A DNA stretch of 64,000 nucleotides from Pontibacter liquoris. Its GTDB lineage: Bacteria; Bacteroidota; Bacteroidia; Cytophagales; Hymenobacteraceae. Position 1 is the stretch's first letter. Every line of letters begins with the position of its first letter. A program made the translations under genes and the position numbers. The DNA lies in NCBI RefSeq assembly GCF_022758235.1, contig NZ_JALEBG010000001.1, positions 1,116,001 through 1,180,000 of the forward strand, written 5' to 3'. The notes under the pieces were generated by a model. It did no database searches and was not told the DNA's origin. It saw only the letters and a list, made by a program, of their open reading frames with translations. Shown here piece by piece: positions 36,482 through 45,872 of the stretch.

Positions 36482-36493
36482 GTTAAAGGTGAA
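36482..36493 (-). promoter_or_regulatory. TTCACCTTTAAC leader motif of the cysteine-cluster gene
   Basis: Exact minus-strand copy of the word before susD and tlpA, ending 10 nt before the ATG at 36471. Confidence 0.55.
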
Positions 36494-37049
36494 AAAAGAA
36501 AGGTTGCGGGGACTAAGTAGCGCAGGATCAGGCGAAATGGCAACGCGCCTGAAATCAGGCTTGCCGCGTTATGGTTGTTTAAAAGGTTGTTATACAACTT
36601 GTTAATAAATACGGTGCCTGCGCATAACGGGCAAGATCACGCGGCAAAGGGGAAAAGGTACAAAGAAGTGCGGGGGCTTCCCTGGCCGGGGGCGGGGAAA
36701 AGCCGGGAAACCCAATGGGAAAAATCCCCTTGCAGCTTACAGCTGATCCAAAGCAGCTAGGCTAGCAACTTGCAGGAAGGAGTGGAGCATAGCGCCCCTA
36801 TTATTTCATCGGGAAGCAGGAGGGGTTGAAAGGGGACCGGCTGAAAGCTCGTAAAGGAATGGCTGCCAGGATAGTACCTGCTAGCGTCCGCCTCATCGGG
36901 TCTGCTTCCAGGCGGCGCTTTTCTTTATACCGGCTGTAAAGCTTGTCCAGGAAGCGCCTGACCGGGTTTTTAAGCGCAACGTAGCCCGGAAGCGTTGCCA
37001 TAGTAAAGGGAGATACGTTAGACAGATACCTGCCACTTGAAACCATTTA
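36494..37049. other. Intergenic region, no confident gene
   Basis: About 556 bp. One minus-strand frame from ATG 37001 to 36801 would give a 66-residue basic peptide (MATLPGYVALKNPVRRFLDK at its start), but it has no recognised family and is not called. The region must also hold the promoter of the nuclease gene at 37050. Confidence 0.4.
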
Positions 37050-37928
37050 ATGGGCCTTAAAAAGATGCGGATACTTAAACCTTACTATCGTTATTTTTTG
37101 TTTTTCCTGCTGATCTTGGCCGGCTGTAAAGAAACGGAGGTAACACCCCAGCAATCCGTCTCGCTTACGCCCGAGCAGGAGCAGCTGCTGTTGGGAAATC
37201 CCAGCGGCGCTACCGCCCAGGAAAGCAATCCAAACAACTTCCTAATGGAAAAGCCGCAGTTTGCGCTTTCCTATAGCCGGCAGCGCGGCACGCCCAACTG
37301 GGTGAGCTGGCATGTAAGCCGGCAGTGGCTGGGTTCGGCCGAACGGCAGGATAACTTTCGCCCGGATCCTGCTTTGCCCGAAGGCTGGTACCAGGTAAGT
37401 GCCTCGGCCTACAGGGGCACGGGCTTCGATCGCGGGCATAACACGCCTTCGGCAGACCGGACAAACTCCGTAGAAAGCAACGCAGCCACCTTTCTGATGA
37501 CCAACATGATTCCGCAGGCTCCCAATAACAACCAGCAGACCTGGGCGAACCTGGAGGATTATACCCGTGCATTGGTAGCGGCCGGCATGGAAGTATATGT
37601 GGTGATGGGCAGCTATGGCCAGGGAGGCACGGGCAGTAATGGCTTTGCCAAAACCATAGACAACGGCCGGGTCACAGTGCCCGCCCGTATCTGGAAAGTG
37701 CTGGTGGTGCTTCCGGAAGGAGAAAATGACCTGCAGCGCATCAGCAGAACGACCCGGGTGATTGCCGTGGATACACCCAACGAGGAGAGCGTCCGTTCCG
37801 ACTGGGCCTCCTACCGCACCACAGTAGACGCGATTGAAAAAGCCACCGGGTACGATCTGCTCTCGGCCTTGCCCGAGCAGGTGCAACATGTGCTCGAGAG
37901 CCAGGTGGACGAGCAGGCCATACCCTAG
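37050..37928 (+). CDS. Secreted DNA/RNA non-specific endonuclease (NucA/NucG type) lipoprotein
   Basis: 292 residues. Lipoprotein signal FLFFLLILAGC with Cys26, so exported and lipid-anchored. Beta-beta-alpha-metal nuclease domain about 65-275 with catalytic DRGH (127-130) in GFDRGHNTPSADRT, and metal-binding Asn in MTNMIPQAPNNNQ. Cleaves DNA and RNA without specificity, probably for nutrition or removal of extracellular DNA. A NuiA-type inhibitor gene follows after 26 bp. An alternative ATG at 37065 would shorten the start by five residues. Confidence 0.93.
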   Translation: MGLKKMRILKPYYRYFLFFLLILAGCKETEVTPQQSVSLTPEQEQLLLGNPSGATAQESNPNNFLMEKPQFALSYSRQRGTPNWVSWHVSRQWLGSAERQDNFRPDPALPEGWYQVSASAYRGTGFDRGHNTPSADRTNSVESNAATFLMTNMIPQAPNNNQQTWANLEDYTRALVAAGMEVYVVMGSYGQGGTGSNGFAKTIDNGRVTVPARIWKVLVVLPEGENDLQRISRTTRVIAVDTPNEESVRSDWASYRTTVDAIEKATGYDLLSALPEQVQHVLESQVDEQAIP

Positions 37929-37954
37929 CTGAACCGGTTTAACACAACGAGATT

Positions 37955-38374
37955 ATGAGCAGTCAGACAATATCCACCCAGGAGCTTTTAGAAGCGCTTC
38001 AAAAGCAGGCGGAAGGCCTGTACTATGTAAGCGAAACCGATGCCCCTTTCGAAGTTGTGCATTACCCTGCCGGCCAGGAGCCGGAACAAATCGCAAGGCA
38101 GGTAGCCGTAGCGGCTGGCATGCCGGCCGCGCAGGAGCTCGTCACAGAAGAGCTGGCGCATTTTTTTCGGAATATGACGAACGCTGCTGCTGATTTACCG
38201 GCAGAAGCACAGCAGGAGGCCCGACGCTTTGAGGAGCTGCAGGCTTTCCTCGAGCAGCACCTCGCGCAGGTAAAGGTCTACCGGGCAGGAGCGCGGAAGA
38301 TCACGGCTCTCATCCTGGGCAAAGCTTCAACAGGCGAGGTGGTGGGCCTCAAAACGCAGCTGGTGGAAACATAA
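37955..38374 (+). CDS. NuiA-family nuclease inhibitor
   Basis: 139 residues, no signal peptide. The N-terminus LLEALQKQAEGLYYVSETD, then APFEVVHYPAG, matches the start of the NuiA family (nuclease A inhibitor, known from Anabaena). The C-terminal half is helical with VKVYRAGARKITALILGK. NuiA binds NucA-type nucleases tightly and blocks the active site. Its position 26 bp behind the NucA-type gene makes a nuclease-inhibitor pair, with the inhibitor probably guarding the cytoplasm before export. Family assignment is from these motifs. Confidence 0.82.
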   Translation: MSSQTISTQELLEALQKQAEGLYYVSETDAPFEVVHYPAGQEPEQIARQVAVAAGMPAAQELVTEELAHFFRNMTNAAADLPAEAQQEARRFEELQAFLEQHLAQVKVYRAGARKITALILGKASTGEVVGLKTQLVET

Positions 38375-38428
38375 TCCGAACATTTTTCTTCCAGGGCACG
38401 TGCTTATACTACCCAAAAATTTCTTATT

Positions 38429-39088
38429 ATGTGTGGACGATATTCTGTAGCCCCCAAACCCAAAGGTGACTCCAAGGCAGCCCGGCTGCTGGCGCAAAGT
38501 ATGAAGGAAGGGCGTTTCAACGCAGCCCCTTCCCAGGCCCTGCCTGTCATCACCAACGAGCAGCCCGACCAGGTGCAGTTTTTTTCCTGGGGCCTGCAGC
38601 CCTTCTGGGCCAAGGATGCCAAGGCCGTCAAACGTTCGATTAACGCCAGGGCCGAAACGCTGACAGAGAAGCCCTCCTTTCGCAAGCTGCTCACCTCCAA
38701 ACGCTGCCTGGTGCCGGCAGACGGTTTCTTTGAGTGGCAGGTCACGCCGCAGGGCAAGGTGCCGCACCGCATCCTGCTCAAAAACGAGGAGCTGTTCTCC
38801 TTTGCCGGTCTCTGGGACGAATGGCTCGACAGGGGAACAGGGGAAGTGCTGCACACCTACACCATCATCACCACGGAGGCGAATGAAGTGGTGCGGCCGA
38901 TCCATGACCGCATGCCCGTCATCCTCTCACCCGAAGCTGAAGAACTCTGGCTGGATGAGCACGAGTCGCAGGAGGAACTTCTCTCGCTGCTACATCCTTT
39001 CCAGGCAGAGCAGATGAAAGCCTACCCGGTTTCCCCGCTGGTCAACTCCCCGCTAAACGACGTGCCGGAAGTGCTTAATTCGCTCTGA
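38429..39088 (+). CDS. yedK: SOS response-associated peptidase YedK/HMCES family
   Basis: 219 residues. Cys2 follows the start (MCGRYSV) and becomes the N-terminal nucleophile after Met removal. SINARAET, the GFFEWQ glutamate and PIHDRMPVIL histidine are the other family residues. These proteins form a stable thiazolidine cross-link with abasic sites in single-stranded DNA, protecting them during replication. It lies near umuDC, consistent with a DNA-damage neighbourhood. Confidence 0.94.
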   Translation: MCGRYSVAPKPKGDSKAARLLAQSMKEGRFNAAPSQALPVITNEQPDQVQFFSWGLQPFWAKDAKAVKRSINARAETLTEKPSFRKLLTSKRCLVPADGFFEWQVTPQGKVPHRILLKNEELFSFAGLWDEWLDRGTGEVLHTYTIITTEANEVVRPIHDRMPVILSPEAEELWLDEHESQEELLSLLHPFQAEQMKAYPVSPLVNSPLNDVPEVLNSL

Positions 39089-39177
39089 TAAGATCCTGTC
39101 AGACAGGAGGGAGGAAGTTGTAACTAAAGAATACCACTTTGGGTATATATCCCTTCATCCACATATGTCGCCAAGCT

Positions 39178-40407
39178 ATGCGAATTAAGCTACCCTTGAG
39201 CCTCCTGCTGTTACTCTTCCTGCTCAGCTGCCAGGACCCCAAGACCGAAGATCCGGCGCCGGGCCCGGGAGCCAAGATGTTCAGCTTCAACTATAGGTTT
39301 GACCCAGAAGACCGCGGGGCGAGTGAGTTTGAGTTGATCCTCTCCGAGGAGACCGGCAAGGTGGTGCTCGACACGCTTCTGGCTGTTGAGACCGACCACC
39401 GGCTCCAGGTGAAGTCAGAGGAAACCAAGTTTGACGTGACGACCATCTATGACACGGAGTCTGACGACTACAGGTACCTAATCTGGACTTACATACAGGT
39501 GGACCCCGACAGCTGGCAGCACGCCAAAGCGCCAGCCTATACTTCCACAGGGGAAACAGCGCCGGCAAAGGTGCGTTATAAGAACGCTAATGCCGTGGGC
39601 GGCATCATCTTCACAGGCATAAACGCTCTCGGCTGGTCTGGGCACTCGGGAAGCCAAGGTGTGGAGATCACTTATGACAGACTCCTGCCCAAGGACCTGC
39701 TCTACCTGCTGATCCCCGCGACCGGCAAGTACATCTTTTCCGAGGTGTCCTCCGCAGATACCGTCATTGACTTCTCGGCCGCGGGTGAGGCCGTAAAACG
39801 TAGCTACGACAAGCCCCAGGGGGCGACGACTCCCACCGTCTCCCTTATCGGCTATCCCAAGGCAGGGGATTACGGGCGGATGCTGCACCTCTACTCGCCG
39901 TTAGATAATCTCGTGCACGGTAATGACCTGCAATTTCCCCCAAAGGGCATAGAGGAGTATGAGTTGCGGGTTTCCTACGCGGATGCCGAAGGGGCCGCAC
40001 ATACTTATTTTAACCTGGGGCCGGAGGTCCCCCAAGAGCTTAGCCTTGGCGGCACCACCGGCTTCACCGTGGCTAAGTCGGCGACCGATGGCTTTGAGGT
40101 GGTGTATGCCCAGGAGAGCCCCGTCGCCAGCCAACTCACCTTAAAAGGTGCCATAGGGGGAGAAAGGGTATACTGGAGCGTTTACCTGCCATTCGAGCAG
40201 ACTACCTTCAAACAGGGGCCTTTTTTGAAGGGACTACAGGCAAAGATCCTTCGGGTCGGCGATTTTTCAGACCTCCAGCCTTATATCCTTTATGCCTATT
40301 ACGCCGAAGGCTATACTTATCAGTCCCTGCTAGACTATTGGCACAGTCCGGAAGCGATGCAGAAAAAAGAACTAAGACGGTACCATTACGTCAGGAAGAA
40401 CCTTTAA
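39178..40407 (+). CDS. Hypothetical lipoprotein
   Basis: About 409 residues from ATG 39178 (MRIKLPLSLLLLLFLLSC); an upstream in-frame start is less likely because it would precede the signal. Lipobox LLSC, then a linker rich in Pro/Glu. The mature part is beta-rich with repeated strands (SFNYRFDPEDRG, YELRVSYADAEG) and aromatic residues near the end. No catalytic motif recognised. Single gene, terminated before umuD. Confidence 0.75.
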   Translation: MRIKLPLSLLLLLFLLSCQDPKTEDPAPGPGAKMFSFNYRFDPEDRGASEFELILSEETGKVVLDTLLAVETDHRLQVKSEETKFDVTTIYDTESDDYRYLIWTYIQVDPDSWQHAKAPAYTSTGETAPAKVRYKNANAVGGIIFTGINALGWSGHSGSQGVEITYDRLLPKDLLYLLIPATGKYIFSEVSSADTVIDFSAAGEAVKRSYDKPQGATTPTVSLIGYPKAGDYGRMLHLYSPLDNLVHGNDLQFPPKGIEEYELRVSYADAEGAAHTYFNLGPEVPQELSLGGTTGFTVAKSATDGFEVVYAQESPVASQLTLKGAIGGERVYWSVYLPFEQTTFKQGPFLKGLQAKILRVGDFSDLQPYILYAYYAEGYTYQSLLDYWHSPEAMQKKELRRYHYVRKNL

Positions 40408-40541
40408 CCTGTAAGGCAGATAAGATTGTCTTCTTCTAAACTATAAATCAAGATAATAACCTAGCAGAGGTCCTCGGCGGTGGAAGAATTGAAAAATTAT
40501 TTCCAATATATTTAGCTTTTGCTGTTCTTTTGATCGTATTA

Positions 40542-40560
40542 TTGCTAATAATATTAGTAA
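40542..40560. promoter_or_regulatory. Palindromic operator candidate upstream of umuD
   Basis: TTGCTAATAATATTAGTAA: CTAATA and TATTAG are perfect arms around a central A, with one further near-match on each side. It ends 11 bp before the umuD ATG, where an SOS-type repressor site would act. Confidence 0.5.
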
Positions 40561-40571
40561 AACTGAAAACT

Positions 40572-41036
40572 ATGAACAGCATAAAAACGATTCCCCTGCA
40601 CTCTGCTGTGTTGGAGCTCCTGGACATCCAAAGCTTTGAAGAACTCGAGCTTCCCTTTGTGGCCTCTTATGTGTCGGCCGGTTTTCCCTCGCCTGCCGAG
40701 GACTACGTGGAAGACAAAATCGACCTGGGCCGGTACCTGGTGCAGAACCCCTCGTCCACCTACTTCATGCGGGTGCGGGGCAACTCGATGCAGGACGCCA
40801 ACATCCACGAGGGCGATGTACTGGTGATCGACAAGTCGTTGAAGCCGGCGGACGGGCTGCCGGTGATCTGCTTTCTGAACGGGGAGTTTACCGTCAAGAC
40901 CTTCAGCCAAAGCCGCAAAGGCGTTTTCCTCCTGCCGGCCAACCCGGTGTATGCCCCGATCGAAATTACCGAGGAGATGGACATGCGGGTATGGGGCGTG
41001 GTGGTGTGGGTGCTGCACAAGCCCGTAAAGCGCTAA
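40572..41036 (+). CDS. umuD: UmuD/LexA-family S24 peptidase
   Basis: 154 residues from ATG 40572 (MNSIKTIPLHS). Self-cleavage site Ala36-Gly37 (YVSAGFPSPAED), catalytic Ser72 (RGNSMQD) and Lys109 (FTVKTF). RecA-stimulated cleavage converts it into the active partner of the UmuC polymerase. There is no DNA-binding domain, so it is UmuD rather than LexA. The umuC gene starts 4 bp after its stop. A palindromic site lies just upstream. Confidence 0.93.
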   Translation: MNSIKTIPLHSAVLELLDIQSFEELELPFVASYVSAGFPSPAEDYVEDKIDLGRYLVQNPSSTYFMRVRGNSMQDANIHEGDVLVIDKSLKPADGLPVICFLNGEFTVKTFSQSRKGVFLLPANPVYAPIEITEEMDMRVWGVVVWVLHKPVKR

Positions 41037-41040
41037 GGCA

Positions 41041-42306
41041 ATGGTGGGGCTCTGCGACTGCAACAACTTCTTTGCCTCCTGTGAGCGGGTGTTCGCCCCT
41101 GAGCTGAACGGAAAGCCTGTCGTGGTGCTCAGCAACAACGACGGCTGCGTGATCGCCCGGAGCAACGAGGCCAAAAAGCTCAACATCCCGATGGGGGAGC
41201 CTTACTTCAACATCGGGAACCTGGTGGAAAACGGGCACGTGAGGGCCTTCTCTTCCAACTACGTGCTGTATGGAGATATGTCTGACCGCGTGATGCAGAC
41301 GCTGGCGCAGTTCACGCCCAACGTGGAGATCTATTCCATCGATGAATGCTTCCTGGACTTCTCTTCCTTTTACAAAAAGGACCTGAGCGCCTATGGCCGC
41401 GAGATCAGGAACACGGTGCAGCGCTGGACAGGTATTCCGGTCAGCCTGGGGATTGCGCCCACGAAAGCACTGGCCAAGGTGGCCAACAAGCTGGCCAAGA
41501 AATCCGCAAAAGCAAACGGGGTGCTGGTGCTCCAGGAGCCCCGCCACATCGAGGCGGCCCTGAAAGCCACGGCCGTAGAGGACGTGTGGGGCATTGGCGG
41601 GCAGTATGCCAAACTGCTCCACAAGCACGGCATGCACACGGCCCTGGACTTCTCGATAGCTTCCCCGACATGGGTCCGCAAGCACATGAGCGTAGTAGGT
41701 GTCAGGCTTCTAAATGAGCTAAGGGGAGAGGCCTGCCTGGCGCTCGAGGAAGTGGCTCCGCCCAAGAAAGGCATCTGCACGTCCCGCAGCTTTGGCAAGA
41801 AACTCACCGATTTTGAAGACATACAGAATGCCACGGCCACGTACGCGGCCCGGTGCGCCAAGAAGCTACGGGCGCAGAAGAGCTGCGCGCGGCTGATCAC
41901 GATCTTTCTCAACACCAACTGGTTTTCTGATAAAGACCAGCAATACCATGCCAGTAAAAGCATCTACCTGCCCGTGGCCACGAACTCCGGTATAGAGCTG
42001 ATCCACTATGCCAACCTTGCCCTGAAGGCCATCTACCGGGAAGGCTACTGGTACAAGAAGTCGGGGGTGTTCGTCACCGACATCATGCCGGAAAGCCAGG
42101 TGCAGCTGGACCTGCTCGATGAGGTGAACCGCGCCAAGCACCGCAAGCTCATGGCGGTGATGGACACGCTCACCGACCGGTTCGGCAGGGAGCGGGTGAA
42201 GGTAGCCGAGCAGGGGGTGGACAAGGGGTGGCTGCTTCGCTCGGACATGCGCTCGCCTTGTTATACGACCAGGCTCAGCGACATCCAGACAGTATATGTG
42301 CGCTAA
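41041..42306 (+). CDS. umuC: Y-family translesion DNA polymerase UmuC
   Basis: 421 residues. Y-family polymerase start MVGLCDCNNFFASCERVF with the first catalytic Asp, and SIDECFLDFS with the second acidic pair. Helix-hairpin-helix thumb (VWGIGGQYAKLLHKHGMHTA), little-finger region, and a C-terminal DUF4113-like tail (RFGRERVKVAEQG...MRSPCYTTR) typical of UmuC. With UmuD it forms DNA polymerase V for error-prone lesion bypass. Forms the umuDC operon. Confidence 0.95.
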   Translation: MVGLCDCNNFFASCERVFAPELNGKPVVVLSNNDGCVIARSNEAKKLNIPMGEPYFNIGNLVENGHVRAFSSNYVLYGDMSDRVMQTLAQFTPNVEIYSIDECFLDFSSFYKKDLSAYGREIRNTVQRWTGIPVSLGIAPTKALAKVANKLAKKSAKANGVLVLQEPRHIEAALKATAVEDVWGIGGQYAKLLHKHGMHTALDFSIASPTWVRKHMSVVGVRLLNELRGEACLALEEVAPPKKGICTSRSFGKKLTDFEDIQNATATYAARCAKKLRAQKSCARLITIFLNTNWFSDKDQQYHASKSIYLPVATNSGIELIHYANLALKAIYREGYWYKKSGVFVTDIMPESQVQLDLLDEVNRAKHRKLMAVMDTLTDRFGRERVKVAEQGVDKGWLLRSDMRSPCYTTRLSDIQTVYVR

Positions 42307-42919
42307 ACGTTGGCGATAGGCAGGTATCGTTTTTCCTGGGGCTAGCTCTTGAGTGGCTGTATCCCTACATCATCGCGATAGAGTTGTTCCTCAAAGACCT
42401 GGCGGTGTTTTTGCCTTTCATCTCCGCTCCTGGAAAGATAGGTCTGCTTTATTTCTACTGTAGCCTAGCAGGTGCTGCCCTTAGGGAAGCACCTGTATGG
42501 CATCCTGGTCTTTAAGATCATCGCATGGTGAACAATGCCAGGGTAACCGGCAGGCTAAATAATATCAGGGCTAGGGTTAATTATGAAACCGTTTTTTTAA
42601 AGATCATCGGGACGCTGTGGCTACTTGAAAAGGCCAGGAGATCGATGTTACAAGTACAGGATTTTGTATGGCCTCGGCAGCTTTTTGTAACGAAACAGGC
42701 GCTGCCGTTCGCTATTTTAGATCCGCGGCATGGATCGTGTCACGGTTCATATTTAAAACAGCTGGTCAATCCTCTCGTGCATGAGTAAATTCTGAGATAG
42801 GTAATTCGCCTGATGAAAATGGATTTTGGCCTGATCTGGCTTGTTGACTTCTTGTTAATTTTTGTTTGAAATCTGTTTTCTGTGCGTGTGGTAGGCTAGC
42901 AAATAGCTTCTTTTGTGCC
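42307..42919. other. Intergenic region between umuC and a convergent kinase
   Basis: About 610 bp without a convincing gene. CAGGTGCT (42469-42476) and AGCACCTG (42488-42495) form a hairpin without T-run that could still stop transcription from umuC. A plus-strand frame at 42525-42788 (87 codons) shows no family pattern and was not called. Confidence 0.45.
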
Positions 42920-44254
42920 TTACAGCGCAGTAGGAAGGGCCGGCAAGGTGATCCGGAATGTTGTTCCCTTCTCCTGTCCGTTATCCAGTTCTAAAGTACC
43001 CTGGTGCATTTCTACCAGTTTTCGTGCGATGCTTAAGCCAAGCCCAACCGTTTGTTCTCCTTGTAACCCTTTTCTTCCTGCCCCGGAGAAAGGCTCGAAT
43101 AAGCGGGAACGTATGGCCTCCGGTATCCCGATGCCATCGTCTGTGATCTCTAAGTGTATCATGCTTTCCTGTTGCACCGGGCGGACCATGATGTTGCCTT
43201 TCTCCTGGGTAAACTTAACAGCGTTCGAGAGGAGGTTATCCAACACCCGCCTGAACTTCTCCACATCCAGGTTAACCCACAGGTCCTCCGAGGCTTTTTG
43301 TACAAAAAGCTGTCGCGTATCCTTTAACTGAAACTGCCAGGAAAGCTTCAGTTCATCCAGCAAGTCGTTGAGCTTCACAGGCTCCGGAAGGCAAGCCCCC
43401 TCCTGGTCGTAGCGGGCCATCTCCAGCAATTCATTGATGAGGCCTTTCGAATTCTGGCAGCTTTTCAGGATATGCTCAAAAAATCGGGTCTGCTGCTCGG
43501 GTGCCATGGGCTTGTGCAGCAACATCGAAGCCATCTTTTCAATATTGGCAAAAGGGCCGCGTAAATCATGTGCAACAATTCCGAGAATCTTGGTTTTTGC
43601 TTTACTCAGCTGTTCCAGCTCTTCTTTTTTCTCCTCAATCAGTCTGAGCTGGTGAAAGTGGTTGAACCGGAAGCTATAGTTTAGCCTGCTAATAAGGAAG
43701 AAGAAGAGGATCAGGAACAGGGACCCGGTCTGGTTCATGATGATGCGTTCGGTAGGCAAATCCAGCAGCATGACACCTCCCACAAACGTAAGCTCCACGA
43801 CAGCTGCCAGGATTATCAGTTCTTTCAATTCCAATACAAAAAGCACGGCGATGAGCGAGAGCCCCAGCAGGTACATGGTCATGTTGTTGATGGGGCTTCC
43901 CTGCACAGCCACCGACATCAGCAGGCATGTTACAGCAAATACAAAAGCATAGCCCAGGTAGAGGTAGCGATAGTATTTTCGAGTCCTTTCCGCCTGCTGA
44001 GACCTAAGCCAAAGGTCGACAAGGAAAACGCTTAGCCCGGCTACAAGATAGAGACTGTAAGCGACACGGTAGAGGGCGGCGCCCGGAAACTGGTGGGCAT
44101 AGCTGACCACAAAATTACTCGCAAATACCAAAGCGGCGATAATCAGCCATGTCCTGGAGAGCAACCGGACAGCCTTGTTGTTGTAAGGAAGGTAGTGATG
44201 TTGGAAACCTTGGGAGTGGGCTTTGGGAGCAGAACGAAAAAGGTAAATATCCAT
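42920..44254 (-). CDS. Membrane sensor histidine kinase
   Basis: 444 residues from ATG 44254 (MDIYLFRSAPKAH); a TTG five codons upstream is unlikely. About six transmembrane segments (35-55, 64-82, 98-116, 126-145, 149-168, 178-192) with no extracytoplasmic domain. HisKA with His229 (LGIVAHDLRGPFANI) and HATPase: LDNLLSNAVKFTQ, TDDGIGIP, VGLGLSIARKLV. Membrane-sensing kinase of unknown signal; no response regulator is adjacent. Confidence 0.92.
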   Translation of the reverse strand: MDIYLFRSAPKAHSQGFQHHYLPYNNKAVRLLSRTWLIIAALVFASNFVVSYAHQFPGAALYRVAYSLYLVAGLSVFLVDLWLRSQQAERTRKYYRYLYLGYAFVFAVTCLLMSVAVQGSPINNMTMYLLGLSLIAVLFVLELKELIILAAVVELTFVGGVMLLDLPTERIIMNQTGSLFLILFFFLISRLNYSFRFNHFHQLRLIEEKKEELEQLSKAKTKILGIVAHDLRGPFANIEKMASMLLHKPMAPEQQTRFFEHILKSCQNSKGLINELLEMARYDQEGACLPEPVKLNDLLDELKLSWQFQLKDTRQLFVQKASEDLWVNLDVEKFRRVLDNLLSNAVKFTQEKGNIMVRPVQQESMIHLEITDDGIGIPEAIRSRLFEPFSGAGRKGLQGEQTVGLGLSIARKLVEMHQGTLELDNGQEKGTTFRITLPALPTAL

Positions 44255-44633
44255 AGCGTGATGATACAAACGAGGTGCAATATAGCAGGTATAGTATTAG
44301 CTATCTAAGCATTTAAAACATTTAATAGTAGGCTGAAAAGGAACTATAAAAGTATATTTTGCTATAGGACAAGTTTTGCCCTGCTGCCAAATTATGCAAT
44401 TTAGGTGTATGCAGGATTACAAACAGTTTTACCAGGAAGGTACGAAATGTTTATCGGCTCGAAAGAAGCGGCAAAGTGCAACGTAGCTAAGACTAAAACC
44501 ATCCCTATTCTTAGTAGTCGTGCCTCCCTAAGGAAGTAGCAGAAGCGATCCTGCCTCTTAAAGCGAAAATGTTAGCTAGCTTGGTGTGTTTGTGCCTATG
44601 CCGTTTGAATCTTGCTCGATAGCTCCTGATTAC
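44255..44633. other. Intergenic region without a gene
   Basis: About 380 bp upstream of the kinase (minus strand). AT-rich near 44290-44400, where the kinase promoter should be. No gene or repeat recognised. Confidence 0.4.
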
Positions 44634-44737
44634 TTAATTCGATGTATCACAAAGCCTGTTGCCATGTTTCTTTCCTTTTAAATGAATGATAAAGGTAGTG
44701 CCTGCTTCGGGGTGGCTTTTGACTGCAACACGTCCGT
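44634..44737 (-). pseudogene. 3' remnant of a sensor histidine kinase gene
   Basis: On the minus strand a short frame reads GRVAVKSHPEAGTTFIIHLK and ends at TAA 44636-44634. This is the usual final strand of a HATPase domain (after the GLGL box), but the rest of the kinase is absent. It abuts the ygiD remnant at about 44737, so a deletion or insertion junction is likely there. Confidence 0.55.
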
Positions 44738-45133
44738 ATAGATTATACCAAGGGGCCGCAGTACCACTACGGCCTGGCAAAAGAACGGACCAGCCTTCGA
44801 AGTAATGGTTTATTAATTATGGGAAGTGGAAACAAGGTACATAACCTGCGCATGGTAGTCAGGGATTAAATAAATGAACCCGAAATGGCTATGACTGGCT
44901 AAGCAGATAATTACCCCGTTTAAAGAACTGATCGGTAACGGCAGCCACGACGAGCTGTTAAAGTATGAGCAACTTGGCAAAGAAGCGCGCTTGCCATCCC
45001 GAGGCCGGAACATTACTGGCCGTTGCTTTATACACTGGGCCTGAAGGGCATCAATGATGCCGTTTCGATCTTTAACGACAAAGTTGTAGGTGGCTCGCTT
45101 ACCATGACATCTGTATTAATAGGGTATGGGTAG
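44738..45133 (+). pseudogene. ygiD: Remnant of a YgiD-type DODA/extradiol dioxygenase gene
   Basis: Several frames give YgiD pieces in order: IDYTKGPQYHYGLAKERT, then NGLLIMGSGNKVHNLRMV (44738-44870), NGYDW near 44887, and after a frameshift EHYWPLLYTLGLKGINDAV and NDKVVGGSLTMTSVLIG up to TAG 45133. Stops and frameshifts separate them, and the N-terminal part, with its metal ligands, is missing. In related bacteria this gene often neighbours the esterase that follows here, so this is decay in place rather than transfer. Confidence 0.75.
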
Positions 45134-45170
45134 ATTTGCCCTCTCTGCAACTATACTACACAATTAACTT

Positions 45171-45845
45171 ATGGCAGCAACTATAGAAACAATGGGAAAT
45201 AACCTGAACACCGATCTGGGACTGAGCTATCTGATAAAACCGGCAACTAATACTGCCGGAAAGCAGAAAGCGCTTATTCTGTTACATGGGGTAGGTAGCA
45301 ACGAGAAGGACCTGTACAGTCTCGCGAACTATTTACCGGCCAACTATACCGTTATATCCCCCCGTGGACCTTTTGTTCTTGGCGAAGGTCGCTTTGCGTG
45401 GTATGAGGTAGATTTTTCTTCAGGAAATCCTCAGATTAATGCTGGTCAGGAAGCACAGAGCAGAGAAGCCATACGGGAGTTTATAGTGCAGGTAAAGGAA
45501 AAGTATAAGCTGGATGAGGTGTACCTGGGTGGTTTTAGCCAGGGCGCGATCATGAGCTATACGATTGGCTTAACACAGCCAGAGTTGGTTACAGGTGTAC
45601 TGGCTTTCAGCGGTAGAATTTTGCAGGAGATCAGACCACTTGTAGCAGCGCCAGCCTTGTTAAAGGACCTGAGAGTACTTATAGCACATGGCACACAGGA
45701 TGGCACCTTGCCGGTTCATTACGCCCGCGAAGCTAAAACTTACCTGGAGGGTTTAAATATCAAACCAAGTTATCACGAGTTTAACGGCGGCCATCAGATT
45801 ACAGGTGACGTATTAACCGCAGTATCCGAATGGTTGAAAGTATAA
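45171..45845 (+). CDS. Phospholipase/carboxylesterase-family alpha/beta hydrolase
   Basis: 224 residues. Oxyanion-hole segment ALILLHGVGSNEKDL, nucleophile Ser123 in LGGFSQGAIMSY, acid in AHGTQDGTLP, and His in NGGHQITGDV. Cytoplasmic esterase resembling YpfH and acyl-protein thioesterases. It follows the ygiD remnant on the same strand. A second Met at 45192 is possible as start. The natural substrate is unknown. Confidence 0.9.
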   Translation: MAATIETMGNNLNTDLGLSYLIKPATNTAGKQKALILLHGVGSNEKDLYSLANYLPANYTVISPRGPFVLGEGRFAWYEVDFSSGNPQINAGQEAQSREAIREFIVQVKEKYKLDEVYLGGFSQGAIMSYTIGLTQPELVTGVLAFSGRILQEIRPLVAAPALLKDLRVLIAHGTQDGTLPVHYAREAKTYLEGLNIKPSYHEFNGGHQITGDVLTAVSEWLKV

Positions 45846-45872
45846 TCCTCTCCCTGCTCTTTTGTCAATTAA

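Noticed and set aside
36801..37001. A small basic protein gene on the minus strand
   Set aside because: Short, without recognised family or promoter, and located in the leader region of the nuclease gene.
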